Origin: Oryzias latipes
Lineage: Eukaryota; Chordata; Actinopteri; Beloniformes; Adrianichthyidae
DNA: 64,000 bases
NCBI RefSeq assembly: GCF_002234675.1
Contig: NC_019859.2
Coordinates: 531,376 to 595,375, forward strand
Direction: 5' to 3'
Every line of letters begins with the position of its first letter. The stretch's first letter is position 1. The notes under the pieces are model-generated. The model searched no databases, was not told the DNA's origin, and worked only from the letters and a program-made list of their open reading frames with translations. This document shows positions 19,741 to 34,700 of this stretch, in pieces. Made by a program: the position numbers and the translations under genes.

Positions 19741-22700
19741 ATGGATAAACACGCATGAACACACATGAAAATGAAAGAACACGCAAGAACACGCATGAAC
19801 ACAAAAGAACATGCATGAACATGAAAGAACACGCACGAACACGCATGAAGACGAAAAAAAAAACAAATGAAAGAGAACGAACGATCAAGCATGAACACAA
19901 AAGAACACGCATGAACACACATGAAAATGAAAGAACACGCACGAACACGCATGAAGACAAAAGAACATGCATGAACACAAAAGAACACGCACGAACACGC
20001 ATGAACACGCATGAACACGAAAGAAAACGCACAAACACTCATGAACAGGAAAGAACACGCACGAACACGCATGAACACGAAAGAACACTCATGAACAGGA
20101 AAGAACACGCACGAACACGCATGAACACAAAAGAACACTCATGAACAGGAAAGAACACGCACGAACACGCATGAACACGAAAGAACACTCATGAACAGGA
20201 AAGAACACGCACGAACACGCATGAACACGAAAGAACACTCATGAACAGGAAAGAACACGCACGAACACGCATGAACACAAAAGAACACTCAAGAACAGGA
20301 AAGAACACGCACGAACACGCATGAACACGAAAGAAAACGCACGAACACGCATGAACACAAAAGAACACTCATGAACAGGAAAGAACACGCACGAACACGC
20401 ATGAACACGAAAGAACACTCATGAACAGGAAAGAACACGCACGAACACGCATGAACACGAAAGAACACTCATGAACAGGAAAGAACACGCACGAACACGC
20501 ATGAACACAAAAGAACACTCATGAACAGGAAAGAACACGCACGAACACGCATGAACACGAAAGAACACTCATGAACAGGAAAGAACACGCACGAACACGC
20601 ATGAACACGAAAGAACACTCATGAACAGGAAAGAACACGCACGAACACGCATGAACACAAAAGAACACTCAAGAACAGGAAAGAACACGCACGAACACGC
20701 ATGAACACGAAAGAAAACGCACGAACACGCATGAACACGAAGGAACACTCAAGAACAGGAAAGCACACGCACGAACACGCATGAAGACAAAAGAACATGC
20801 ATGAACACGAAAGAACATGCACGACCACGCATGAACACAGATGAACACCAAAGAACACGCATGAACACGCATGAAGACAAAAGAACATGCATGAACACGA
20901 AAGAAAACTCATGAACAGGAAAGAACACGCATGAACACAGATGAACATGCATGAATACACCTGAACACAAATGAACACGGATGAACACACATGAACAGGA
21001 AAGAACACGCACGAACACGCATGAAGACAAAAGAACACGCATGAAGACGAAAGAACACTCATGAACAGGAAAGAACACGCACGAACACGCATGAACACGA
21101 AAGAACACGCACGAACACGCATGAACACAGATGAACATGCATGAATACACCTGAACACAAATGAACACGGATGAACACACATGAACAGGAAAGAACACGC
21201 ACGAACACGCATGAAGACAAAAGAACACGCATGAAGACGAAAGAACACACACGAACACGCATGAACACGAAAGAACACACACGAACACACATGAACAAGA
21301 AAGAACACGCACGAACACGCATGAAGACAAAAGAACATGCATGAACACGAAAGAACATGCACGACCACGCATGAACACAGATGAACACAGATGAACACCA
21401 AAGAACACGCATGAACACGCATGAAGACAAAAGAACATGCATGAACACGAAAGAAAACTCATGAACAGGAAAGAACATGCATGAACACGAAAGAATACGT
21501 ATTAACACGCATGAACACGAAAGAACACTCATGAACAGGAAAGAACACGCACGAACACGCATGAACACGAAAGAACACGCACGAACACGCATGAACACAG
21601 ATGAACATGCATGAATACACCTGAACACAAATGAACACGGATGAACACACATGAACAGGAAAGAACACGCACGAACACGCATGAACACGAAAAAAACACT
21701 CATGAACAGAAAAGAACACGCACGAACACGCATGAAGACAAAAGAACACGCATGAAGACGAAAGAACACACACGAACACGCATGAACACGAAAGAACACG
21801 CAGGAACACGCATGAACACAAATGAACATGGATGAACACATATAAACACGCATGAACACGAAAGAACACGCACGAACACGCATGAAGACAAAAGAACATG
21901 CATGAACACGAAAGAACATGCACGAACACGCATGAACACAGATGAACATGCATGAATACACATGAACACAAATGAACACGCATGAACACGAAAGAACATG
22001 CATGTACACGAAGAACATGCAGGAATACGCTTTAACACAGATGAACACAAATGAACACGCATGAATGCAGATGAACATGGATGAACACCAAAGAACACGC
22101 ATGAACACGCATGAAGACAAAAGAACATGCATGAACACGAAATAACACGCATGAATGCAGATGAACACAAAAGAACACGCATGAACGCAGATGAACACGG
22201 ATGAACACCAAAGAACACGCATGAACACAAAAGAACACGCACAGACACGCATGAACACCAAAAAACACGCAGAAACGCAGATGTACAACAAAGAACAAGC
22301 ATGAACACGAAAGAACACGCACAAACAGGCATGAACACAGATGAACACAAAAGAACACGCAGGAACGCAGATGAACACCAAAGAACACGCATGAACACGA
22401 AAGAACACTCATGAACAGGAAAGAACACGCACGAACACGCATGAACACGAAAGAACAAGCACTAAAACGCATGAACACGAAGGAACACTCATGAACAGGA
22501 AAGCATACGCACGAACACGCATGAAGATAAAAGAACATGCATGAACACGCATGAAGACAAAAGAACATGCATGAACACGAAAGAACATGCACGACCACGC
22601 ATGAACACAGATGAACATGCATGAATACACCTGAACACAAATGAACACGGATGAACACACATGAACAGGAAAGAACACGCACGAACATGCATGAACACGA

Positions 22701-25700
22701 AAGAACACTCATGAACAGGAAAGAACACGCACGAACACGCATGAACATGAAAGAACACGCACGAACACGCATGAAGACAAAAGAACATGCATGAAGACGA
22801 AAGAACACACACGAACACGCATGAACACAGATGAACATGCATGAATACACATGAACACGGATGAACACATATAAACACGCATGAACACGAAGGAACACAC
22901 ACGAACACGAAAGAATACGCACGAACACTCATGAACACGAAAGAACACGAACAAACACGCATGAACACAAAAGAACACTCATGAACAGGAAAGAACACAG
23001 ATGAACACGAAAGAACATGGATAAACACGCATGAACACACATGAAAATGAAAGAACACGCAAGAACACGCATGAAGACAAAAGAACATGCATGAACATGA
23101 AAGAACACGCACGAACACGCATGAAGACGAAAAAAAAAACAAATGAAAGAGAACGAACGATCAAGCATGAACACAAAAGAACACGCATGAACACACATGA
23201 AAATGAAAGAACACGCACGAACACGCATGAAGACAAAAGAACATGCATGAACACAAAAGAACACGCACGAACACGCATGAACACGAAAGAAAACGCACAA
23301 ACACTCATGAACAGGAAAGAACACGCACGAACACGCATGAACACGAAAGAACACTCATGAACAGGAAAGAACACGCACGAACACGCATGAACACAAAAGA
23401 ACACTCATGAACAGGAAAGAACACGCACGAACACGCATGAACACGAAAGAACACTCATGAACAGGAAAGAACACGCACGAACACGCATGAACACGAAAGA
23501 ACACTCATGAACAGGAAAGAACACGCACGAACACGCATGAACACAAAAGAACACTCAAGAACAGGAAAGAACACGCACGAACACGCATGAACACGAAAGA
23601 AAACGCACGAACACGCATGAACACAAAAGAACACTCATGAACAGGAAAGAACACGCACGAACACGCATGAACACGAAAGAACACTCATGAACAGGAAAGA
23701 ACACGCACGAACACGCATGAACACGAAAGAACACTCATGAACAGGAAAGAACACGCACGAACACGCATGAACACAAAAGAACACTCATGAACAGGAAAGA
23801 ACACGCACGAACACGCATGAACACGAAAGAACACTCATGAACAGGAAAGAACACGCACGAACACGCATGAACACGAAAGAACACTCATGAACAGGAAAGA
23901 ACACGCACGAACACGCATGAACACAAAAGAACACTCAAGAACAGGAAAGAACACGCACGAACACGCATGAACACGAAAGAAAACGCACGAACACGCATGA
24001 ACACGAAGGAACACTCAAGAACAGGAAAGCACACGCACGAACACGCATGAAGACAAAAGAACATGCATGAACACGAAAGAACATGCACGACCACGCATGA
24101 ACACAGATGAACACCAAAGAACACGCATGAACACGCATGAAGACAAAAGAACATGCATGAACACGAAAGAAAACTCATGAACAGGAAAGAACACGCATGA
24201 ACACAGATGAACATGCATGAATACACCTGAACACAAATGAACACGGATGAACACACCTGAAAAGGAAAGAACACGCACGAACACGCATGAAGACAAAAGA
24301 ACACGCATGAAGACGAAAGAACACTCATGAACAGGAAAGAACACGCACGAACACGCATGAACACGAAAGAACACGCACGAACACGCATGAACACAGATGA
24401 ACATGCATGAATACACCTGAACACAAATGAACACGGATGAACACACATGAACAGGAAAGAACACGCACGAACACGCATGAAGACAAAAGAACACGCATGA
24501 AGACGAAAGAACACACACGAACACGCATGAACACGAAAGAACACACACGAACACACATGAACAAGAAAGAACACGCACGAACACGCATGAAGACAAAAGA
24601 ACATGCATGAACACGAAAGAACATGCACGACCACGCATGAACACAGATGAACACAGATGAACACCAAAGAACACGCATGAACACGCATGAAGACAAAAGA
24701 ACATGCATGAACACGAAAGAAAACTCATGAACAGGAAAGAACATGCATGAACACGAAAGAATACGTATTAACACGCATGAACACGAAAGAACACTCATGA
24801 ACAGGAAAGAACACGCACGAACACGCATGAACACGAAAGAACACGCACGAACACGCATGAACACAGATGAACATGCATGAATACACCTGAACACAAATGA
24901 ACACGGATGAACACACATGAACAGGAAAGAACACGCACGAACACGCATGAACACGAAAAAAACACTCATGAACAGAAAAGAACACGCACGAACACGCATG
25001 AAGACAAAAGAACACGCATGAAGACGAAAGAACACACACGAACACGCATGAACACGAAAGAACACGCAGGAACACGCATGAACACAAATGAACATGGATG
25101 AACACATATAAACACGCATGAACACGAAAGAACACGCACGAACACGCATGAAGACAAAAGAACATGCATGAACACGAAAGAACATGCACGAACACGCATG
25201 AACACAGATGAACATGCATGAATACACATGAACACAAATGAACACGCATGAACACGAAAGAACATGCATGTACACGAAGAACATGCAGGAATACGCTTTA
25301 ACACAGATGAACACAAATGAACACGCATGAATGCAGATGAACATGGATGAACACCAAAGAACACGCATGAACACGCATGAAGACAAAAGAACATGCATGA
25401 ACACGAAATAACACGCATGAATGCAGATGAACACAAAAGAACACGCATGAACGCAGATGAACACGGATGAACACCAAAGAACACGCATGAACACAAAAGA
25501 ACACGCACAGACACGCATGAACACCAAAAAACACGCAGAAACGCAGATGTACAACAAAGAACAAGCATGAACACGAAAGAACACGCACAAACAGGCATGA
25601 ACACAGATGAACACAAAAGAACACGCAGGAACGCAGATGAACACCAAAGAACACGCATGAACACGAAAGAACACTCATGAACAGGAAAGAACACGCACGA

Positions 25701-28700
25701 ACACGCATGAACACGAAAGAACAAGCACTAAAACGCATGAACACGAAGGAACACTCATGAACAGGAAAGCATACGCACGAACACGCATGAAGATAAAAGA
25801 ACATGCATGAACACGCATGAAGACAAAAGAACATGCATGAACACGAAAGAACATGCACGACCACGCATGAACACAGATGAACATGCATGAATACACCTGA
25901 ACACAAATGAACACGGATGAACACACATGAACAGGAAAGAACACGCACGAACATGCATGAACACGAAAGAACACTCATGAACAGGAAAGAACACGCACGA
26001 ACACGCATGAACATGAAAGAACACGCACGAACACGCATGAAGACAAAAGAACATGCATGAAGACGAAAGAACACACACGAACACGCATGAACACGAAAGA
26101 ACACGCATGAACACAAATTAACACAGATGAACACCAAAGAACACGAATGAACACGCATGAAGACAAAAGAACATGCATGAACACGAAAGAACACTCATGA
26201 ACAGGAAAGAACACGCACGAACACGCATAAACACAGATGAACATGCATGAATACACCTGAACACAAATGAACACGGATGAACACACATGAACAGGAAAGA
26301 ACACGCACGAACATGCATGAACACGAAAGAACACTCATGAACAGGAAAGAACACGCACGAACACGCATGAACATGAAAGAACACGCACGAACACGCATGA
26401 AGACAAAAGAACATGCATGAAGACGAAAGAACACACACGAACACGCATGAACACGAAAGAACACGCATGAACACAAATTAACACGGATGAACACATATAA
26501 ATACGCATGAACACGAAAGAACACGCACGAACACGCATGAAGACAAAAGAACATGCATGAACACGCACAAACACGCATGAACAAAGATGAACATGCATGG
26601 ATACACATGAACACGGATGAACACATATGAACACTAATGAACAGGAAAGAACACTCATGAACAGGAAATAACATGCACGAACACGCATGAACACGAAAGA
26701 ACATGCAGAACACGCATGAACACAGATGAACATGCATGAATACACCTGAACACAAATGAACACGGATGAACACACATGAACACGAAAGAAGACTCATGAA
26801 CAGGAAAGAACACGCAGAACACGCATGAACAGGAAAGAACACGCACGAACACGCATGAACACGAAAGAACACGGACGAACACGCATGAACACGAAGGAAC
26901 ACTCATGAACAGGAAAACATACGCACGAACACGCATGAAGACAAAAGAACATGCATGAAAATGAAAGAACACACACGAACACGCATGAACACGAAAGAAC
27001 ACGCACGAACACGCATGAAGACAAAAGAACATGCATGAACACGAAAGAGCATGCACGACCACGCATGAACACAGATGAACACCAGAGAACACGCATGAAC
27101 ACGCATGAAGACAAAAGAACATGCATAAACACGCATGAAGACAAAAGAACATGCATGAACACGCATGAAGACAAAAGAACACTCATGAACAGGAAAGAAC
27201 ACGCACGAACCCGCATGAACATGAAAGAATACGCACGAACACGCATGAACACGCATGAACACGAAAGAACACTCATGAACAGGAAAGAAGACGCACGAAC
27301 ACGCATGAACACGAAAGAACACGCACGAACACGCATGAACACAGATGAACATGCATGACTACACCTGAACACAAATGAACACGGATGAACACACATGAAT
27401 AGGAAACAACACGCACGAACACGCATGAACACGAAAACATACGCACGAACACGCATGAAGACAAAAGAACATGCATGAAGATGAAAGAACACACACGAAC
27501 ACGCATGAACACGAAAGAACACGCACGAACACGCATGAAGACAAAAGAACATGCATGAACACGAAAGAACATGCACGACCACGCATGAACACAGATGAAC
27601 ACCAGAGAACACGCATGAACACGCATGAAGACAAAAGAACATGCATGAACACGCACAAACACGCATGAACAAAGATGAACATGCATGGATACACATGAAC
27701 ACGGATGAAAACATATGAACACTAATGAACAGGAAAGAACACTCATGAACAGGAAATAACATGCACGAACACGCATGAACACGAAAGAACATGCAGAACA
27801 CGCATGAACACAGATGAACATGCAAGAATACACCTGAACACAAATGAACACGGATGAACACACATGAACACGAAAGAAGACTCATGAACAGGAAAGAACA
27901 CACAGAACACGCATGAACAGGAAAGAACACACACGAACACGCATGAACAAGTAAGAACACGCACGAACACGCATGAAGACAAAAGAACATGCATGAACAC
28001 GAAAGAACATGCACGACCACGCATGAACACAGATGAACACCAAAGAACACGAATGAACACGCATGAAGACAAAAGAACATGCATGAACACGAAAGAACAC
28101 TCATGAACAGGAAAGAACACGCACGAACACGCATAAACACAGATGAACATGCACGAATACACCTGAACACAAATGAACACGGATGAACACACATGAACAG
28201 GAAAGAACACGCACGAACATGCATGAACACGAAAGAACACTCATGAACAGGAAAGAACACGCACGAACACGCATGAACATGAAAGAACACGCACGAACAC
28301 GCATGAAGACAAAAGAACATGCATGAAGACGAAAGAACACACACGAACACGCATGAACACGAAAGAACACGCATGAACACAAATTAACACGGATGAACAC
28401 ATATAAATACGCATGAACACGAAAGAACACGCACGAACACGCATGAAGACAAAAAAACATGCATGAACACGCACAAACACGCATGAACAAAGATGAACAT
28501 GCATGGATACACATGAACACGGATGAACACATATGAACACTAATGAACAGGAAAGAACACTCATGAACAGGAAATAACATGCACGAACACGCATGAACAC
28601 GAAAGAACATGCAGAACACGCATGAACACAGATGAACATGCATGAATACACCTGAACACAAATGAACACGGATGAACACACATGAACACGAAAGAAGACT

Positions 28701-31700
28701 CATGAACAGGAAAGAACACGCAGAACACGCATGAACAGGAAAGAACACGCACGAACACGCATGAACACGAAAGAACACGGACGAACACGCATGAACACGA
28801 AGGAACACTCATGAACAGGAAAACATACGCACGAACACGCATGAAGACAAAAGAACATGCATGAAGATGAAAGAACACACACGAACACGCATGAACACGA
28901 AAGAACACGCACGAACACGCATGAAGACAAAAGAACATGCATGAAGACGAAAGAACATGCACGACCACGCATGAACACAGATGAACACCAGAGAACACGC
29001 ATGAACACGCATGAAGACAAAAGAACATGCATAAACACGCATGAAGACAAAAGAACACTCATGAACAGGAAAGAACACGCACGAACCCGCATGAACATGA
29101 AAGAATACGCACGAACACGCATGAACACGCATGAACACGAAAGAACACTCATGAACAGGAAAGAACACGCACGAACACGCATGAACACGAAAGAATACGC
29201 ACGAACACGCATGAACACGCATGAACACGAAAGAACACTCATGAACAGGAAAGAACACGCACGAACCCGCACGAACACGCATGAACACAGATGAACATGC
29301 ATGACTACACCTGAACACGGATGAACACACATGAACAGGAAAGAACACGCAGGAACACGCATGAACACGAAAAAACACTCATGAACAGGAAAAAACACGC
29401 ATGAACATGCATGAACATGAAAAAACACGCACAAACACGCATGAAGACAAAAGAACATGCATGAAGACAAAAGAACACACACGAACACGCATGAAGACAA
29501 AAGAACATGCATGAACACGAAAGAACATGCACGACCACGCATGAACACACATGAACACCAGAGAACACGCATGAACACGCATGAAGACAAAAGAACATGC
29601 ATGAACACGAAAGAACACTCATGAACAGGAAAGAACACGCACGAACCCGCATGAACATGAAAGAATACGCACAAACACGCATGAACACTCATGAACAGGA
29701 AAAAACACGCACGAACACGCATGAACACGAAAGAACACGCACGAACACGCATGAAGACAAAAGAACATGCATGAACACGCACAAACACGCATGAACAAAG
29801 ATGAACATGCATGGATACACATGAACACGGATGAAAACATATGAACACTAATGAACAGGAAAGAACACTCATGAACAGGAAATAACATGCACGAACACGC
29901 ATGAACACGAAAGAACATGCAGAACACGCATGAACACAGATGAACATGCATGAATACACCTGAACACAAATGAACACGGATGAACACACATGAACACGAA
30001 AGAACACTCATGAACAGGAAAGAACACGCAGAACACGCATGAACAGGAAAGAACACGCACGAACACGCATGAAAACGAAAGAACACGCACGAACACGCAT
30101 GAAGACAAAAGAACATGCATGAAGATGAAAGAACACACACGAACAAGCATGAACACGAAAGAACACGCACGAACACGCATGAAGACAAAAGAACATGCAT
30201 GAACACGAAAGAACATGCAGGACCACGCATGAAGACAAAAGAACACTCATGAACAGGAAAGAAGACGCACGAACCCGCATGAACATGAAAGAATACGCAC
30301 GAACACGCATGAACACGCATGAACATGAAAGAACATTCATGAACAGGAAAGAAGACGCACGAACACGCATGAACACGAAAGAACACTTACGAACACGCAT
30401 GAACACAGATGAACATGCATGAATACACCTGAACACAAATGAACACGGATGAACACGAAAGAACATGCATGTACACGAAGAACATGCAGGAATACGCATG
30501 AACACAGATGAACACAAATGAACACGCATGAATGCTGATGAACATGGATGAACAGCAAAGAACACGCATGAACACGCATGAAGACAAAAGAACATGCATG
30601 AACACGAAAGAACACGCATGAATGCAGATGAACACAAAAGAACACGCATGAACGCAGATGAACACGGATGAACACCAAAGAACACGCATGAACACAAAAG
30701 AACACGCATGAACGCAGATGAACACGCATGAACACGAAAGAACACTCATGAACAGGAAAGAACACGCACGAACACGCATGAAGACAAAAGAATATGCATG
30801 AAGACGAAAGAACACACACGAACACGCATGAACACGAAAGAACACGCAGGAACACGCATGAAGACAAATGAACATGGATGAACACATATAAACACGCATG
30901 AACACGAAAGAACACGCACGAACACGCATGAAGACAAAAGAACATGCATGAACACGAAAGAACATGCACGAACACGCATGAACACAGATGAACATGCATG
31001 AATACACATGAACACAAATGAACACGCATGAACACGAAAGAACATGCATGTACACGAAGAACATGCAGGAATACGCATGAACACAGATGAACACAAATGA
31101 ACACGCATGAATGCTGATGAACATGGATGAACACCAAAGAACACGCATGAACACGCATGAAGACAAAAGAACATGCATGAACACGAAAGAACACGCATGA
31201 ATGCAGATGAACACAAAAGAACACGCATGAACGCAGATGAACACGGATGAACACCAAAGAACACGCATGAACACAAAAGAACACGCACAGACACGCATGA
31301 ACACGCACAAACACGCATGAACACAGATGAACACAAAAGAACACGCAGGAACGCAGATGAACACCAAAGAACACGCATGAACACGAAAGAACACACACAA
31401 ACACGCATGAACACAGATGAACACAAAAGAACACGCAGGAACGCAGATGAACACCAAAGAACACGCATGAACACGAAAGAACACGCACGAACACGCATGA
31501 ATGCAGATGAACACAAAAGAACACGCAGGAACGCAGATGAACACCAAAGAACACGCATGAACACGAAAGAACACGCACGAACACGCATGAATGCAGATGA
31601 ACACAAAAGAACACGCAGGAACGCAGATGAACACCAAAGAACACGCATGAACACCAAAGAACACGCACGAACACGCATGAACACAGATGAACACAAAAGA

Positions 31701-34700
31701 ACCCGCATGAACGCAGATGAACATGGATGAACACCAAAGAACACGCATGAAGACAAAAGAACATGCATGAACACGAAAGAACACGCATGAATGCAGATGA
31801 ACATGCATGAACATGAGAGAACAAGAAAGAAAACACATGAACACGCATAAATACAGATGAACACGAAAGAACACGCATTAACACGCATGAACATGAGAGA
31901 ACATGGATGAACAAGCATGAACATGCATGAACACGGATGAACATGGCTGAAAACTGATGAACATGGATAAACAAGTCAAGCAGAAAAGCTTTGAGACCCG
32001 TTTTTAGTGTCTCTGGTCAGACCAGAACTCGCAACCTCCCAGTGAGAGCAGACGCTCCACCATGAGGCCACTGAGTTGGTAGCAGCATCACTAAGTGCTG
32101 CAGCTTCAGGAGCACCTACACAGCTTTGCTGGAGGCTTTGACCACCGGCAGCAGCCTCAGAAGAGCCTCCTCTGAAGCCGAGTACTTCTTCAGGTCAAAC
32201 TCTTTCAGGTCTTCTTCTGAAGACAGTAGGATGAAGACCAGAGCGGACCACTGAGCAGAGGACAGCTGGTCTGTGGACAGAGCTCCGGAGCTCAGGAACT
32301 GCTGGATCTCCTCCACCAGAGAGCTGTCATTCAGTTCATTCAGACAGTGGAACAGGTTGATGCTCCTCTCTGCAGACAGGTTCTCGCTGATCTTCTTCTT
32401 GATGTAGCGGACTGTCTCCTGATCCGTCCCCACGTTGCTGGTGGTCCGCATGAGAAGGGTCTTCAGTCTGTCTTGGTTGGTCTGCAGGGACAGCCCCAGG
32501 AGGAAGCGCAGGAACAAGTCCAGGTGTCCGTTCGGGCTCTCCACAGCCTTGTTGATGAAGATCTTATGCAGCTTCACGCAGGGTTTTTGGCTGAGGAGCA
32601 GCTGGATGTTGGTCAGAGTCAGCTGACCAGCAGACAGGCTTCTGCTTCTGTTGGTGATGGACATCCTCACGTACACGGCAGCCAGGAACTCCTGAACGCT
32701 CAGATGGACGAAGCTGAACATCTTATTCCTCTCTTTCCTTCCACTCTCTTCTCTGAAGATCTCTGTGAAGACTCCAGAACAAACTGAGGCCTCACGGAAG
32801 TCGCTGCCGCCATCTCTCAGATCTTTTTCGTAGAAGATCAGGTTGCCCTTCTCCAGCTGCTGGAAGGCCAGCTTAGCCAGAGACTTGATGTACTGCAGGC
32901 TCTTCTCTGGGCCGTACTTCTCTGCTGCCCGGTCAATCTGAAACATCAGGAACTCCGTGTACATCTCAGTCAGGGTCTTTGGCAGGTTTTGGTCCTTTAC
33001 GTCCTTCAGCAGATCCTCCAGAACTGTGGCGGTGATCCAGCAGAAGACCGGGATGTGGCACATGATGTGGAGGCTTCGAGACTTCCTGATGTGGGCCATG
33101 ACCCTGTTGGCCTGCTCCTCCTCTCTGAACCTCTTCCTGAGGAACTCATCCTTCTGAGGGTCGGAGAACCCTCTGATCTCCGTGGTGCAGCAGACGAGCC
33201 GTGGAGGGATCAGACCGGCCGCCGCCGGCCGGGTCGTTATCCAGATGCGAGCAGAGCGCAGAAGTTTTCCACCGATGAGCGTTCTCAGCAGGACGTCTGT
33301 CGTGGTGGACTTTCTTACGTCCACAGAGCGAATGCTGTCGCAGTGAAGGTCCAGGTGGAGGCGGCTCTCATCCAGTCCGTCAAACACAAAGAGGATTCTG
33401 AAGCGGCTCTTGTCATAGTTGCTGTTTCCTGATGACTGCAGGGCAGCAAAGATGCTGTTCAGGGCGTCTGCTGGGATGTCTGCGCTCTCCGGGATGCATT
33501 CGTGGACCAGCTCTGCCAGGCTGAAGGTCTGTCCCTTCAGAGGGTTCAGCTGGCGGAAGGAGAACGGGAACAGAAGATGCACGTCTTGGTTGGATCTCTG
33601 TTCGGCCCAGTCCAACACAAACTTCTGCACCAGGAAGGACTTTCCGATCCCTGCGATGCCGTTGGTCAGCACAGTTCTTATGGGTCTGGAATCCCCTGAG
33701 GGGTGCTGGAACATCTCTCCAGGTCTCACTTGTTTCTCTGTTTGCGTCGTCTTCGGCGCGTCCTCGATGTGGCGGACCTCATGCTGAGCGATGATGTGAA
33801 CGTGGCGTCCGGCGGTCACGTACAGCTCCGTGTAAATGTCGACCAGGCGCCGCTTGTCCTCTGCCCAGCCTTCCTGCACACACATGAACGTGTCCTGGAG
33901 GTTGGACTGAAGCATCTTCTGGTAAAATGTGATGGGGCGTGGCTCTGGAGCTGGAACCATCAACCCTGTGTGGACAGGAAGTGTGACACGTCTCCATCAG
34001 CAGCAAACACACAAGAGAGGAAATCCTTTGAGGGAGCAGTCATCCAAAAGACTTAGGCCCAACCCCTCCCCTACCCCTCTGGCTCCTCCCTATCGCTGTA
34101 GGGCATTCGGAGCTGTAGTGGTGTCCAAACTTGTTTTTTTAAGGGGGAGCCGTAGTGACTTAGAGCTGGCTAACCCTCCACCGCTAGGATGATTTGTGCT
34201 GCGCCACGTGGCGGAGGACAGACGCATTTCTTCACGTGGGTGTGCTCTGAAGCACAGAAGTTTACTTTTAAAAGTAAGTAATGACTTATGAGAAACTGGA
34301 GCTCAGCACCCCGTGGGACAGTGGTAAACTGGTTTTGGGGACTTGGAACATCCCCTCTCTGGGAGCAAAATGGGTTGAGCTTGTGTCCATGCAGAGCCTG
34401 GGCTCTAGGCTCAATCCCTCGAGAGTGGTTGGACACTCTACCATTCTAGAGCTGCTCACGGTGGGAGACTGCGGGCTGGTGAACCACCACGTTGGGACTT
34501 CTCTCTGTAGATCAGAGGGCTGTGGCCGTGGACGTTGGGGTGGGGGATCGGTCTCTGACTGCTGTCTCAGCCAACAGGCCCAACAGTAGTTTGCAGTACC
34601 GGCCTTCTTGGGGTGTCTGGGATGGGTGCAGGACAGCGCCCTCATGGGGGGCTTCACTGTCCTCCAGGGGAACCTCAAGCCCCACGTGGAAAGCAACGGC

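Noticed and set aside
19591-31974. Dozens of long cysteine/valine-rich frames (VHACSCVF type) and [12 protein letters not shown] frames
   Set aside because: They are six-frame shadows of the decamer array. All three minus-strand frames are open, which no real gene would need.
17937-31975. Possible CRISPR-like array
   Set aside because: Direct tandem repeats without unique spacers, in vertebrate DNA.
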